This document shows, in pieces, positions 28,778-36,340 of a stretch of DNA of 38,762 nt (position 1 is the stretch's first letter; each line of letters begins with the position of its first letter). This DNA comes from an uncultured Chlorobiaceae bacterium. GTDB lineage: Bacteria > Bacteroidota > Chlorobiia > Chlorobiales > Chlorobiaceae. The notes under the pieces were generated by a model. It had not been told where the DNA came from, did not search any database, and saw only the letters and a list, made by a program, of their open reading frames with translations. The translations under genes and the position numbers were made by a program. The DNA is taken from NCBI GenBank assembly GCA_903871235.1, contig CAIQGA010000189.1, positions 1 to 38,762 of the forward strand, written 5' to 3'.

Positions 28778-29534
28778 GTCCGCGAAGCTCTGCGCTTGTA
28801 TGCAGCCCCTCTCCTATCAGCACGGCATCAAACGATGCCGCGCCGACAAGGGCAATATCTGACGAGCTTTTCATGCCACTTTCGGAAACAGCAACAACGT
28901 CGGAAGGAATAAAAGGGCGAAGCGAGAGCGATGTCTCAAGGTTGAGGGAAAAGTCTTTCAGATTCCGGTTGTTGACACCGATAATCGGCGCTCCTTTTTC
29001 AAGGGCTCTGTCAAGCTCATGGCGGTCATGCACCTCCACAAGCACGTGCAGGCCTATGGCAGCGGCCAACTGCAGGTAATCGGCAAGCTGGGAGGGTTCC
29101 AACGCAGCGACGATAAGCAGAATTGCATCTGCACCAATCAGGCGTGACTCAAAAATCTGCAACTCATCAATAATGAACTCTTTGCGCAGCACTGGCAACG
29201 AAAATGAACGGCTTACCAACTTGAGATAGTCATTCGACCCCTGAAAAAAAAGCCGGTCAGTCAGCACCGAATAGGCGGCAGCACCAAGCTCGCCATAACA
29301 ACGCGCAATAGCAACGGGATCGAAATCAGTGACAATAAGACCCCGTGAAGGAGAGGCTTTTTTTATTTCTGCAATAAGCCTTAATCCCCCGTCGCTACGC
29401 CGGAGCGCAGCACGAAAATCTCGAGTCGGAGCAAGAGAACCCTGCCGCTCCATATAACGCTGCTCGGGCCTCTCTTTTTGCAGCTCCCCTGCCTCCCGCT
29501 TTTTCTCCTCCAATATTCTGCTCAAATAGCTCAT
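28764..29534 (-). CDS. trpC: Indole-3-glycerol-phosphate synthase
   Basis: A 256-residue TIM-barrel enzyme. It has the typical N-terminal extension [17 protein letters not shown], catalytic [48 protein letters not shown] and SESGMKSS. It closes the indole ring in tryptophan synthesis. Other trp genes are not in the window. It starts 7 bases after the carB-half stop, so it is probably co-transcribed with it. Confidence 0.97.
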   Translation of the reverse strand: MSYLSRILEEKKREAGELQKERPEQRYMERQGSLAPTRDFRAALRRSDGGLRLIAEIKKASPSRGLIVTDFDPVAIARCYGELGAAAYSVLTDRLFFQGSNDYLKLVSRSFSLPVLRKEFIIDELQIFESRLIGADAILLIVAALEPSQLADYLQLAAAIGLHVLVEVHDRHELDRALEKGAPIIGVNNRNLKDFSLNLETSLSLRPFIPSDVVAVSESGMKSSSDIALVGAASFDAVLIGEGLHTSAELRGLTWS

Positions 29535-29541
29535 AGCACAC

Positions 29542-31020
29542 TCAGACTACGGAGGCCAGTTCGCGAAGATCGTCTTCAAGCTCAACAATCTGAAGAATAT
29601 TGTCGAGGAACCAGCGGTCAATACCGGTTGACTGATGAATCTCTTCAATGGTCGCTCCAGCCTGAAAGGCATAGCGGAGATAAAAGAGGCGATCAGCTTT
29701 CGGGATTTTGATTTTTTCAAGAATGTCCTCTTTCGCACACTTTTTCTGCTGCGGATTCATATCAAGCACATTCATCACATCCTTGCCGTCGGAGCCAAGC
29801 CCTGCACGACCGATTTCAAGGCCGCGCAACGACTTCTGTAACGCCTCCCTGAAGTTCCGTCCAAAGGCCATCACCTCACCGACCGACTTCATCTGTACAC
29901 CAAGACGGGCATCAACATTCTTGAACTTTTCAAAATCCCAACGGGGAATTTTGACAACACAATAGTCGATGGCCGGTTCAAAACTGGCCGGAGTTGTTTT
30001 GGTGATGTCATTGAGAATTTCATCGAGCCGATAGCCAACAGCAAGTTTGGCGGCAACTTTTGCAATAGGAAAACCGGTTGCCTTTGAAGCCAAAGCAGAG
30101 CTGCGCGAAACACGAGGATTCATCTCGATAACCACAATACGGCCATCAAGAGGATTGATCGCAAACTGAATATTGCTGCCGCCGGTCTCAACACCGATTT
30201 CCCGGATAATTCGGACTGAAGCATCCCTTAGTTGCTGGTACTGGCGGTCGGTGAGCGTCTGAGCCGGTGCAACAGTGATACTGTCGCCGGTATGCACCCC
30301 CATCGGGTCAAAATTCTCTATCGAACAGACAATGATGACATTATCGGCCAAATCACGAATAACCTCAAGCTCATACTCTTTCCAGCCCGACAGGCACTCC
30401 TCAACGAGCACTTCACTGATAGGGCTTTCAGTAAGCCCTCTGCGAACAGCATCATAGTAGTCAGCTTTTGTTTCGGCAAAACCACCTCCGGTGCCGCCAA
30501 GCGTAAAGGATGGTCTGATAACAATCGGAAGGCCGATTTCCTCCAGAGCCTCTTTTGCCTCTTTTTCATTGCGGACAAAACGCCCCTTGGCCATTTCAAG
30601 GCCAATTTTTTTCATAGCATCGCTGAAAAACTCACGGTTTTCAGCTTTTCTGATTGCACGAAGCTTCGCGCCAATCAGTTCAACGCCGTTCCGTTCAAGA
30701 ATACCCGATTCAGCCAAAGCAACTGCAATATTCAGCGCCGTCTGGCCGCCCATGGTTGGAAGGAGCGCATCGGGCTTTTCCCGTTCAATAATTTTCTGCA
30801 CATATTCCGGCGTAATCGGCTCAATATAGGTTGCATCAGCAAACTCTATATCAGTCATAATGGTTGCGGGATTACTGTTCACCAACACAACCCTGTACCC
30901 CTCCTCCTTAAGGGCCCGGCACGCCTGAGTACCTGAATAATCAAATTCACAAGCCTGACCGATCACGATAGGACCGGCACCAATCACTAATATCGACTTT
31001 ATATCTTCCCGCTTTGGCAC
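29542..31020 (-). CDS. carB: Carbamoyl-phosphate synthase large chain, N-terminal half
   Basis: A 492-residue protein that matches only the first half of CarB (about 1,070 residues in E. coli). It holds the carboxyphosphate ATP-grasp domain: [67 protein letters not shown] and [16 protein letters not shown]. The first part of the oligomerisation domain follows, ending in [20 protein letters not shown]. It then stops cleanly, with trpC starting 7 bases later, so this is a genuine split and not a recent frameshift in view. The carbamoyl-phosphate half must be encoded elsewhere. Split CarB is known from some archaea and Aquifex, and I recall it in Chlorobi. Confidence 0.93.
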   Translation of the reverse strand: MPKREDIKSILVIGAGPIVIGQACEFDYSGTQACRALKEEGYRVVLVNSNPATIMTDIEFADATYIEPITPEYVQKIIEREKPDALLPTMGGQTALNIAVALAESGILERNGVELIGAKLRAIRKAENREFFSDAMKKIGLEMAKGRFVRNEKEAKEALEEIGLPIVIRPSFTLGGTGGGFAETKADYYDAVRRGLTESPISEVLVEECLSGWKEYELEVIRDLADNVIIVCSIENFDPMGVHTGDSITVAPAQTLTDRQYQQLRDASVRIIREIGVETGGSNIQFAINPLDGRIVVIEMNPRVSRSSALASKATGFPIAKVAAKLAVGYRLDEILNDITKTTPASFEPAIDYCVVKIPRWDFEKFKNVDARLGVQMKSVGEVMAFGRNFREALQKSLRGLEIGRAGLGSDGKDVMNVLDMNPQQKKCAKEDILEKIKIPKADRLFYLRYAFQAGATIEEIHQSTGIDRWFLDNILQIVELEDDLRELASVV

Positions 31021-31108
31021 GTTATTCAGGGGGTTTAATACTTGGTAAGCTTAAAAAAAGGTAATGTACAAAATATTTGAAGAGTTTTTCTCCACCGGAG
31101 AGGGCAAT

Positions 31109-31540
31109 CTACTCAATCACACGGATCTGCTCCTGATGAAACCCTCCCGACTCCCGTCTCAACCATGCCGTCACCTCTCTTGGTCGCGCATTGGTCAATG
31201 AAATAATCAGCAACGTATGACCCGAATGCGCAAAATCAACATCATGCAGTGATGGCAGCGCCGGTGAGTTGATGTGGGAATGGTAAGAACCTATAATTTC
31301 GTACCCGAGCGTTGTCGCTTCACGCTCCACGTCAAGATACTCCTGATGAGCAATCTCAAAGCCCTGCTCCCTGCCATGGTAGAGGCAGTTTCGGCAGGGC
31401 GCAACCTCATAGACAATGTTCTCCACATTGCCCCTGTAATCACTGTTTTGTATTCCGACCAAGAGCCCGCAACATTCATAGGGCAACTCGCGAAACGCCT
31501 GTTCCTGGATAATCTCGAATTGACGCCTGGGCAGTTTCAT
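31109..31540 (-). CDS. JAMM/MPN-domain metallopeptidase (M67, Mec-like)
   Basis: A 143-residue single-domain JAMM protein. Zinc-site residues are complete: E22 in PYECCGLLVG, H87 and H89 in GSYHSHINSPALPS, and S97 and D100 in SLHD. Small bacterial JAMM proteins of this kind (Mec+) remove amino acids from ThiS/MoaD-like sulfur carriers, for example in cysteine synthesis. No ThiS-like carrier, E1-like enzyme or CysM is adjacent here, so the substrate is unknown. It lies 21 bases downstream of purD and 88 bases upstream of the carB half. Confidence 0.88.
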   Translation of the reverse strand: MKLPRRQFEIIQEQAFRELPYECCGLLVGIQNSDYRGNVENIVYEVAPCRNCLYHGREQGFEIAHQEYLDVEREATTLGYEIIGSYHSHINSPALPSLHDVDFAHSGHTLLIISLTNARPREVTAWLRRESGGFHQEQIRVIE

Positions 31541-31561
31541 AAAGCAACCATTGACTGAAAA

Positions 31562-32842
31562 TTAAAGTGCCTTGGCTCCTATATCAGTACGATAACAGGC
31601 GCCCTCAAAACCGATCTTTTCAACCGCACTGTATGCACGCAGAATACTCTCCCTGAGCGTTGAACCAAGCGCTGTTACCGAAAAAACCCTTCCACCCGCA
31701 GTAGTAAGCCGCCCCTTTTCATAGGCCGTTCCGGCATGAAAAAGCAGGCAATCCTCCATTACAGAAAGCTCATCGGCAATGGTGATAACCTTTCCAGCTT
31801 CATAGTGGTCAGGATAGCCACCCGAAGCAATCACAACGGTCGTTGCCGATTGAGGGTGCATCTCAAAGGGCACTTCATCAAGCGAGCCGTCAACACTGGC
31901 CAGAAGAGCTTCAACAAAATCACTCTTCAACAAAGGAAGCACTACCTGTGTCTCAGGATCACCAAGACGCGCATTATACTCAACAACAAAGGGTTCTCCC
32001 TCGTCAATCATCAGTCCGACATATAAAAATCCGGTATACAAAGCGCCCTCATCCCTCATCCCCTTCAAGGTCGGCTGAATAATGAGTTCCTCAACCTTCT
32101 GCATCACCTCGGCAGTCACCAACGGCGCTGGAGCATAAGCGCCCATACCACCGGTATTCTTGCCAGTGTCACCATCCCCAATACGCTTATGATCCTGGGC
32201 GGACAAAAAGAGCCGATATGCCGTACCGTCAGTCAGGGCAAAAACACTCGCCTCCTCTCCTTGCAGGAACTCCTCAATAACCACCTCATTTCCCGCATCT
32301 CCAAAAATGCGCTCTTCAAAAAGCTCCCCGATGGCTTTCAGCGCCTGCTCCTTGTCGAGAGCAATAAAAACCCCTTTTCCGGCACATAAACCGCTTGCCT
32401 TGATCACCTGGGGATAGCGGGTTTCTGGCAAAGCAATGTAGCTGTTTGCCGAAAAAGCATTCCGAAAAACATGATACCCAGCCGTCGGAATCCCATGACG
32501 CTGCATAAACTCCTTCGAAAAAACCTTGCTTGACTCAAGACGGGCGGCAGACTTCGTTGGCCCGACTATTTTTTTCCCCGCCCTGCGAAAGAGATCCACA
32601 ATACCCAGTTCAAGCGGAGACTCCGATCCGACAACGGTCAAATCGACCTCGTTGTCGGCAGCAAAAAGAAGCAGGTCATCAAGCGCAGTGACCTTCAAGG
32701 GTACATTCAAAACCTTTCCACCCATCAAGGCGGTACCACCATTACCCGGTGCCACAAAGATCCTCTCTACGCTCTCACTCCGAGCGGCAGACCAGCATAA
32801 AGCATGTTCACGCGCACCACTTCCGATAATCAAAACATTCAT
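31562..32842 (-). CDS. purD: Phosphoribosylamine--glycine ligase
   Basis: A 426-residue ATP-grasp enzyme of normal length. It starts MNVLIIGSGAREHALCW, then VAPGNGGTALMGG, the hinge RHGIPTAGYHVF, IKASGLCAGKGV, EEFLQGEEASVFALTDG, NTGGMGAYAPAPLV and EYNARLGDPETQVVLP. It adds glycine to phosphoribosylamine in purine synthesis. ATG 32842 precedes the conserved nucleotide-binding loop directly; the longer open frame from 32953 adds nonconserved residues. It heads a probable purD-JAMM-carB-trpC run. The 178-base gap upstream is a divergent promoter region. Confidence 0.96.
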   Translation of the reverse strand: MNVLIIGSGAREHALCWSAARSESVERIFVAPGNGGTALMGGKVLNVPLKVTALDDLLLFAADNEVDLTVVGSESPLELGIVDLFRRAGKKIVGPTKSAARLESSKVFSKEFMQRHGIPTAGYHVFRNAFSANSYIALPETRYPQVIKASGLCAGKGVFIALDKEQALKAIGELFEERIFGDAGNEVVIEEFLQGEEASVFALTDGTAYRLFLSAQDHKRIGDGDTGKNTGGMGAYAPAPLVTAEVMQKVEELIIQPTLKGMRDEGALYTGFLYVGLMIDEGEPFVVEYNARLGDPETQVVLPLLKSDFVEALLASVDGSLDEVPFEMHPQSATTVVIASGGYPDHYEAGKVITIADELSVMEDCLLFHAGTAYEKGRLTTAGGRVFSVTALGSTLRESILRAYSAVEKIGFEGACYRTDIGAKAL

Positions 32843-33020
32843 AGCTCTCACTGTGGGCATTTGCCGCATTTGACCCTGTGGTTTATCGGCACGGTTTGTT
32901 AAATTACTCCCCCCTCTACAACAGAGAGGCTTTATATACTGCGCTTGTCGCAAAATTAATAATTAAAAAACTTATTACCGTGCTCCCAACGTTCCTGATT
33001 GACAATTATTTTCAACACCC

Positions 33021-33632
33021 ATGCCTCTCTCTCCGCTGATTTCCCGCCATATCATCCCCTTCGCGCTGAAACTTCTTCACGCAAGCCTGCGGATATCGGT
33101 AACACCCGATCAAATACAACTTCCTGGCAAAGGAGCGATTATAACCTTCTGGCATGGAAAAATGATTACCGGATGGCTTCTGGCCCAGAAACTTTTTCCC
33201 GAAAAAAAAATTATCGCTGTGATAAGCCGCTCTGAAGATGGCAATATTCTTGCCGAAACACTTGAACGACTCGGATTTTCACTCATCCGGGGATCAAGCT
33301 CAAAGGGTGGCGATGAGGTCAAGCGCGCCATGCAGCAAGCCCTTGAGAAAGAAAATATTATCGCACTCACGCCCGACGGGCCTCGAGGACCGGCCAACCA
33401 GTACAAATTCGGCATGGTGCGCCTGGCCTCAGAAAAGCGCTATCCGCTTGTATTTGCTGAAATCCACCATACGAAAAAATGGAAACTCAAAAGCTGGGAC
33501 CAGTTTGAAATTCCAAAACCTTTCAGCAAAATCAACGTCAAACTCCACCTTATTGATCTTCCTGAATTCAACAATGAAACGGAGCTCCAATCATATACCA
33601 AGCAACTCTCAATCAAGCTCAGCCATGCATAA
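33021..33632 (+). CDS. DUF374 lysophospholipid acyltransferase-like protein
   Basis: A 203-residue protein. The blocks ITFWHGKMITGW (the usual acyltransferase His), VISRSEDGNILAETLERLGF, RGSSSKGGDEVKRAM and ALTPDGPRGPANQYKFG are the signature of DUF374 proteins, which are related to PlsC/LpxL acyltransferases. The His of WHGKM and Asp of PDGPRGP are likely catalytic-site residues. Acyl donor and acceptor are unknown. Its last 8 bases overlap the lpxK start, which strongly suggests a lipid A or membrane-lipid acylation role. Confidence 0.88.
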   Translation: MPLSPLISRHIIPFALKLLHASLRISVTPDQIQLPGKGAIITFWHGKMITGWLLAQKLFPEKKIIAVISRSEDGNILAETLERLGFSLIRGSSSKGGDEVKRAMQQALEKENIIALTPDGPRGPANQYKFGMVRLASEKRYPLVFAEIHHTKKWKLKSWDQFEIPKPFSKINVKLHLIDLPEFNNETELQSYTKQLSIKLSHA

Positions 33633-34689
33633 CCCACTCTCTATACTGCTTAGACCTGCGGCTCTTTCCTACCATGTTGTCGTGACGCTTCGGAATACAC
33701 TGTTTGACCGTCATTTTTTCAAGGCATGGCAATCTCCCATTCCTGTTGTTTCAATAGGGAACCTCACCGTCGGCGGCACAGGAAAAACTCCTCTCGTTGA
33801 CTGGGTGGTTAAATACTATCTCTCGATTGGATGCACACCAGCCATCGTCTCACGGGGATATCGACGGGAGTCAAAAGGGGTACAACTTGTCTCCGATGGC
33901 CAAAAAATCCTGCTTGGCAGCAGAGAAGCAGGTGATGAAACGGCAATGCTCGCATGGAACAACCCCAACGCCATTGTCATGGTGGCCAAAAAGCGAAAAG
34001 ATGCCATAAGCTACATTGTCAATCGCTTTGCAAAACGACTGCCCTCTGTCATCATCCTTGACGACGCCTTCCAGCACCGTCAAATCCACAGAGATCTCAA
34101 CATCGCTCTCATTAACGCATCAGAACCTTTTTTTAAAGCAAAAATGCTGCCCGAAGGGCGCTTGAGGGAGCCACTGAAAAACCTTAAAAGAGCAAATTTG
34201 ATAATGCTGAACAAAATCAGTGATCCAAAAAAAGCTGATGCCATAGAAAAAAAAGTTGAAAAAACAGGCCTTCCGGTCATAAAATCCCGTCTTAAAACTG
34301 CGGAACTTGTTTGTGTTTCAGGCGCATTTACCACTTCAGAAGAGGCCCGCTCCATGAAAGAGATCAACGCATTCGCGTTTGCAGGGATAGCTTCACCCGA
34401 AAGCTTTCTCGATAGCCTCAAGCAGGAGGGTGTAAGCATTGCCGCACACCGTTTTTTCCACGACCACGCACCCTATAGTATTAAAAAGCTGCAAGCCATT
34501 CGCCGGGAAGCCGAAGCCAAAGGGCTCAGTTTGATAACAACAGAAAAAGATTACTTCCGGATACTTGGCCATCCCGAACTTATCCGAATTATTACAGCAA
34601 GACCCTGTTATTACCTGAAAATCGAAACCGATATTATTGAAGGAAAAGAGACACTGCAGCAGATGCTCCGAAAAGCCGTGGGGATGTAG
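33625..34689 (+). CDS. lpxK: Tetraacyldisaccharide 4'-kinase
   Basis: A 354-residue lipid A kinase. The P-loop is in VVSIGNLTVGGTGKTPLVDW, followed by AIVSRGYRRESKG, GDETAMLAWN, ILDDAFQHRQIHRDLNIALI (the catalytic DDxxQH region), GRLREPLKNLKRANLIMLNK and FAGIASPESFLDSL. It phosphorylates the 4' position of the lipid A disaccharide at the inner membrane. ATG 33625 follows from the conserved N-terminus; the open frame extends far upstream inside the DUF374 gene without conservation. It ends just before the heptamer repeat at 34690. Confidence 0.95.
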   Translation: MHNPLSILLRPAALSYHVVVTLRNTLFDRHFFKAWQSPIPVVSIGNLTVGGTGKTPLVDWVVKYYLSIGCTPAIVSRGYRRESKGVQLVSDGQKILLGSREAGDETAMLAWNNPNAIVMVAKKRKDAISYIVNRFAKRLPSVIILDDAFQHRQIHRDLNIALINASEPFFKAKMLPEGRLREPLKNLKRANLIMLNKISDPKKADAIEKKVEKTGLPVIKSRLKTAELVCVSGAFTTSEEARSMKEINAFAFAGIASPESFLDSLKQEGVSIAAHRFFHDHAPYSIKKLQAIRREAEAKGLSLITTEKDYFRILGHPELIRIITARPCYYLKIETDIIEGKETLQQMLRKAVGM

Positions 34690-34728
34690 TCAGTTGTCAG
34701 TTGTCAGTTGTCAGTTGTCAGTTGTCAG
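34690..34728. repeat. Tandem 7-base repeat (TCAGTTG, five copies plus TCAG)
   Basis: Five perfect head-to-tail copies of TCAGTTG from 34690 to 34724 plus a partial copy, beginning one base after the lpxK stop. A shorter two-copy repeat of TGATTAC follows at about 34733-34746. The array fills the gap between two convergent genes. Confidence 0.97.
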
Positions 34729-34741
34729 GGCTGATTACTGA

Positions 34742-35284
34742 TTACTCTTTTATGATTTTTGAGATTGCCTTGAAGCGCTCGCCTTCGGCTACGCGAAGCA
34801 GTTCAAAGATAGCCATTTCACTGCTTGTCAGGGAGGCTCCCGCTTTTTCAATGCAGCGAATTCCAAGCATCCTGTTCTCTTCACTTCTCGACGAAACGCA
34901 ATCCGTCACCAGATGAACATTGTAACCAAACTCAACCAGATCCACCGCAGTCTGATAAACGCAGACATGAGCCTCCATACCGGCAACAAGGATATCATTA
35001 CGATTGAATGAACGGAGTTGTCGCATGAATTCCGCCGTTCCGCAACAACTGAACGACAGTTTTTCAACCGCAACAGTGCCCGGCAGCAACTCCCTCAAAG
35101 AATCAATTGTTGTACCCAGCCCCTTAGGATATTGTTCGGTCAACAGAACGGGCACCTCAAGAATTTTACATGCCCGAACCAGCTTTCCCGTAACCGATTG
35201 AAGAGCTGCAGACCGAACCACACCCTCTGCAAGCCGACCCTGCACGTCAATAATCAACAGTAACGTCTCCCCAGGAATAATCAT
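34742..35284 (-). CDS. Isochorismatase-family cysteine hydrolase
   Basis: A 180-residue alpha/beta hydrolase of the isochorismatase/nicotinamidase superfamily. The catalytic triad is visible: Asp in LLLIIDVQGRLA, Lys in VAVEKLSFSC, and Cys in GMEAHVCVYQTAVDL, with the preceding cis-peptide region intact. The substrate is not predictable; it resembles YcaC-like members. ATG 35284 was chosen because MIIPGETLLLIIDVQ is the conserved start; the frame continues 18 codons upstream with a low-complexity Phe-rich stretch. Its 3' end faces lpxK across the heptamer repeat. Confidence 0.88.
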   Translation of the reverse strand: MIIPGETLLLIIDVQGRLAEGVVRSAALQSVTGKLVRACKILEVPVLLTEQYPKGLGTTIDSLRELLPGTVAVEKLSFSCCGTAEFMRQLRSFNRNDILVAGMEAHVCVYQTAVDLVEFGYNVHLVTDCVSSRSEENRMLGIRCIEKAGASLTSSEMAIFELLRVAEGERFKAISKIIKE

Positions 35285-35362
35285 GATAACAAACTCAAGA
35301 AAAAAAAATTGAAAACTGAAAGAATATAACAAACACAAGACAACAAGAACAAAACGCCAAAC

Positions 35363-35860
35363 CTAAAAACTCCGTACCGGTCGCACACGCCTGACACCAA
35401 GCAGTGCACCTGACTTGACACTGATTACCGTGTCACCATTGTAAAAATCAACAACCAACGCCCTTTGCTTGTCAAACTCAGATCCACTCCAATAGTAGCT
35501 ATACTCCCTGAATCCACCAACAAGATACTTATTCTGATACAACCAGATCAACACTTTCACATTCGGCAAAACCCATCCTTTATTGCCACCTATCTCCAAC
35601 CCAGCAACAGCGACTTTAGCGTCAGACCAGGAGAGCAACTCGTCCTGCAAATCCTCTTTGGCGACAATCAATCCGTGCAGCTCGTTCTCCTCATAGCCTT
35701 TTTCACCTGGCTGCAAGAGATAAACAACTTTGCCGCCACCATATTCATCTCCAACATTGAGCGGAGCCGCAAACACTGCTGCCGAAACCATAACACTACA
35801 AAAACAGACAAGCAGCAAAACCCGTTTTGCAGAAACAAATGCGCCTGAAAAAAATCTCAT
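35363..35860 (-). CDS. Secreted protein with DUF1566/Lcl-like C-terminus
   Basis: A 165-residue protein with a signal peptide (hydrophobic VLLLVCFCSVMVSAAVFAA, cleavage near residue 32). The mature part has GDEYGGGKVVYLLQPGEKGY, then LLSWSDAKVAVAGLEIGG, NKGWVLPNVKVLIWLYQNK, YYWSGSEFDKQRALVVDFYNG and a closing GVRRVRPVR. The order W-x-LP...L...YWS(G/S)SE...A...F.G...VRxVR is the pattern of DUF1566 (Lcl C-terminal) domains in surface proteins. Function is unknown. It lies between the isochorismatase gene and the TPR glycosyltransferase, on the same strand as both. Confidence 0.72.
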   Translation of the reverse strand: MRFFSGAFVSAKRVLLLVCFCSVMVSAAVFAAPLNVGDEYGGGKVVYLLQPGEKGYEENELHGLIVAKEDLQDELLSWSDAKVAVAGLEIGGNKGWVLPNVKVLIWLYQNKYLVGGFREYSYYWSGSEFDKQRALVVDFYNGDTVISVKSGALLGVRRVRPVRSF

Positions 35861-36340
35861 AACCTTAAATATTTACAAATGCATGAGAGAAATAAACAAC
35901 GCAGGTAACAATATTTTTTTCTGAGCAAAAAAAAGTCCCTTATGAGGGCAAAGGTAACGTCAATTTGGCCAAGAAAAAAAACACCGCCCCGATCAGAAAT
36001 GGCTACAGCGATACCGAAAGTACCTTTACCCCTCACGGAACGTTCGATACGCAAAAAGCACGGCAGCAAAAACAATTAACACCCGAATTTACGTAAAAAA
36101 AACGCAGCAAAGAAAGAATTAATTCCGTTGAAAAAAATCTGTTCAATGCACTCGTTTTGATTTCAGACAGACTCATAATGCTGCCAACTGATAACAAAAA
36201 CACCTCCAGGCCTGAGAAGCTCTGCCGCCTTACCAAGAGCAAGCCCGGGAGTTCATATATTCTTGAGCAAACCCAGCATGCATGGATGCAAATGCTACAG
36301 GCCGTTACTGGTGTAATTGGCACCGCAGCGAAAAACACTC
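35861..36340. other. 480-base stretch without a convincing intact gene
   Basis: Upstream of the secreted DUF1566-like gene and downstream of the TPR glycosyltransferase. A minus-strand frame at about 35930-36050 reads GKGTFGIAVAISDRGGVFFL, which looks protein-like but is unassigned and has no good start. A possible methyltransferase remnant lies at 36163-36310. The rest is A-rich, with nothing I recognise. Confidence 0.45.
36163..36310 (-). pseudogene. Possible class I SAM-methyltransferase remnant
   Basis: On the minus strand, one frame reads FASMHAGFAQEYMNSRA (about 36305-36250). The next frame reads GLALGKAAELLRPGGVFVIS and stops at 36165-36163. A helix followed by LxPGGxFVxS is typical of the region after the acidic motif in class I methyltransferases. 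A frameshift is needed to join the parts and the rest of the protein is missing. The call is tentative. Confidence 0.3.

Noticed and set aside
33238-33624. Long 5' extension of lpxK inside the DUF374 gene
   Set aside because: Shadow frame of a well-conserved gene; LpxK similarity starts at 33625.
34690-34728. CRISPR-like array
   Set aside because: The repeats are 7 bases and contiguous, with no spacers and no cas genes.
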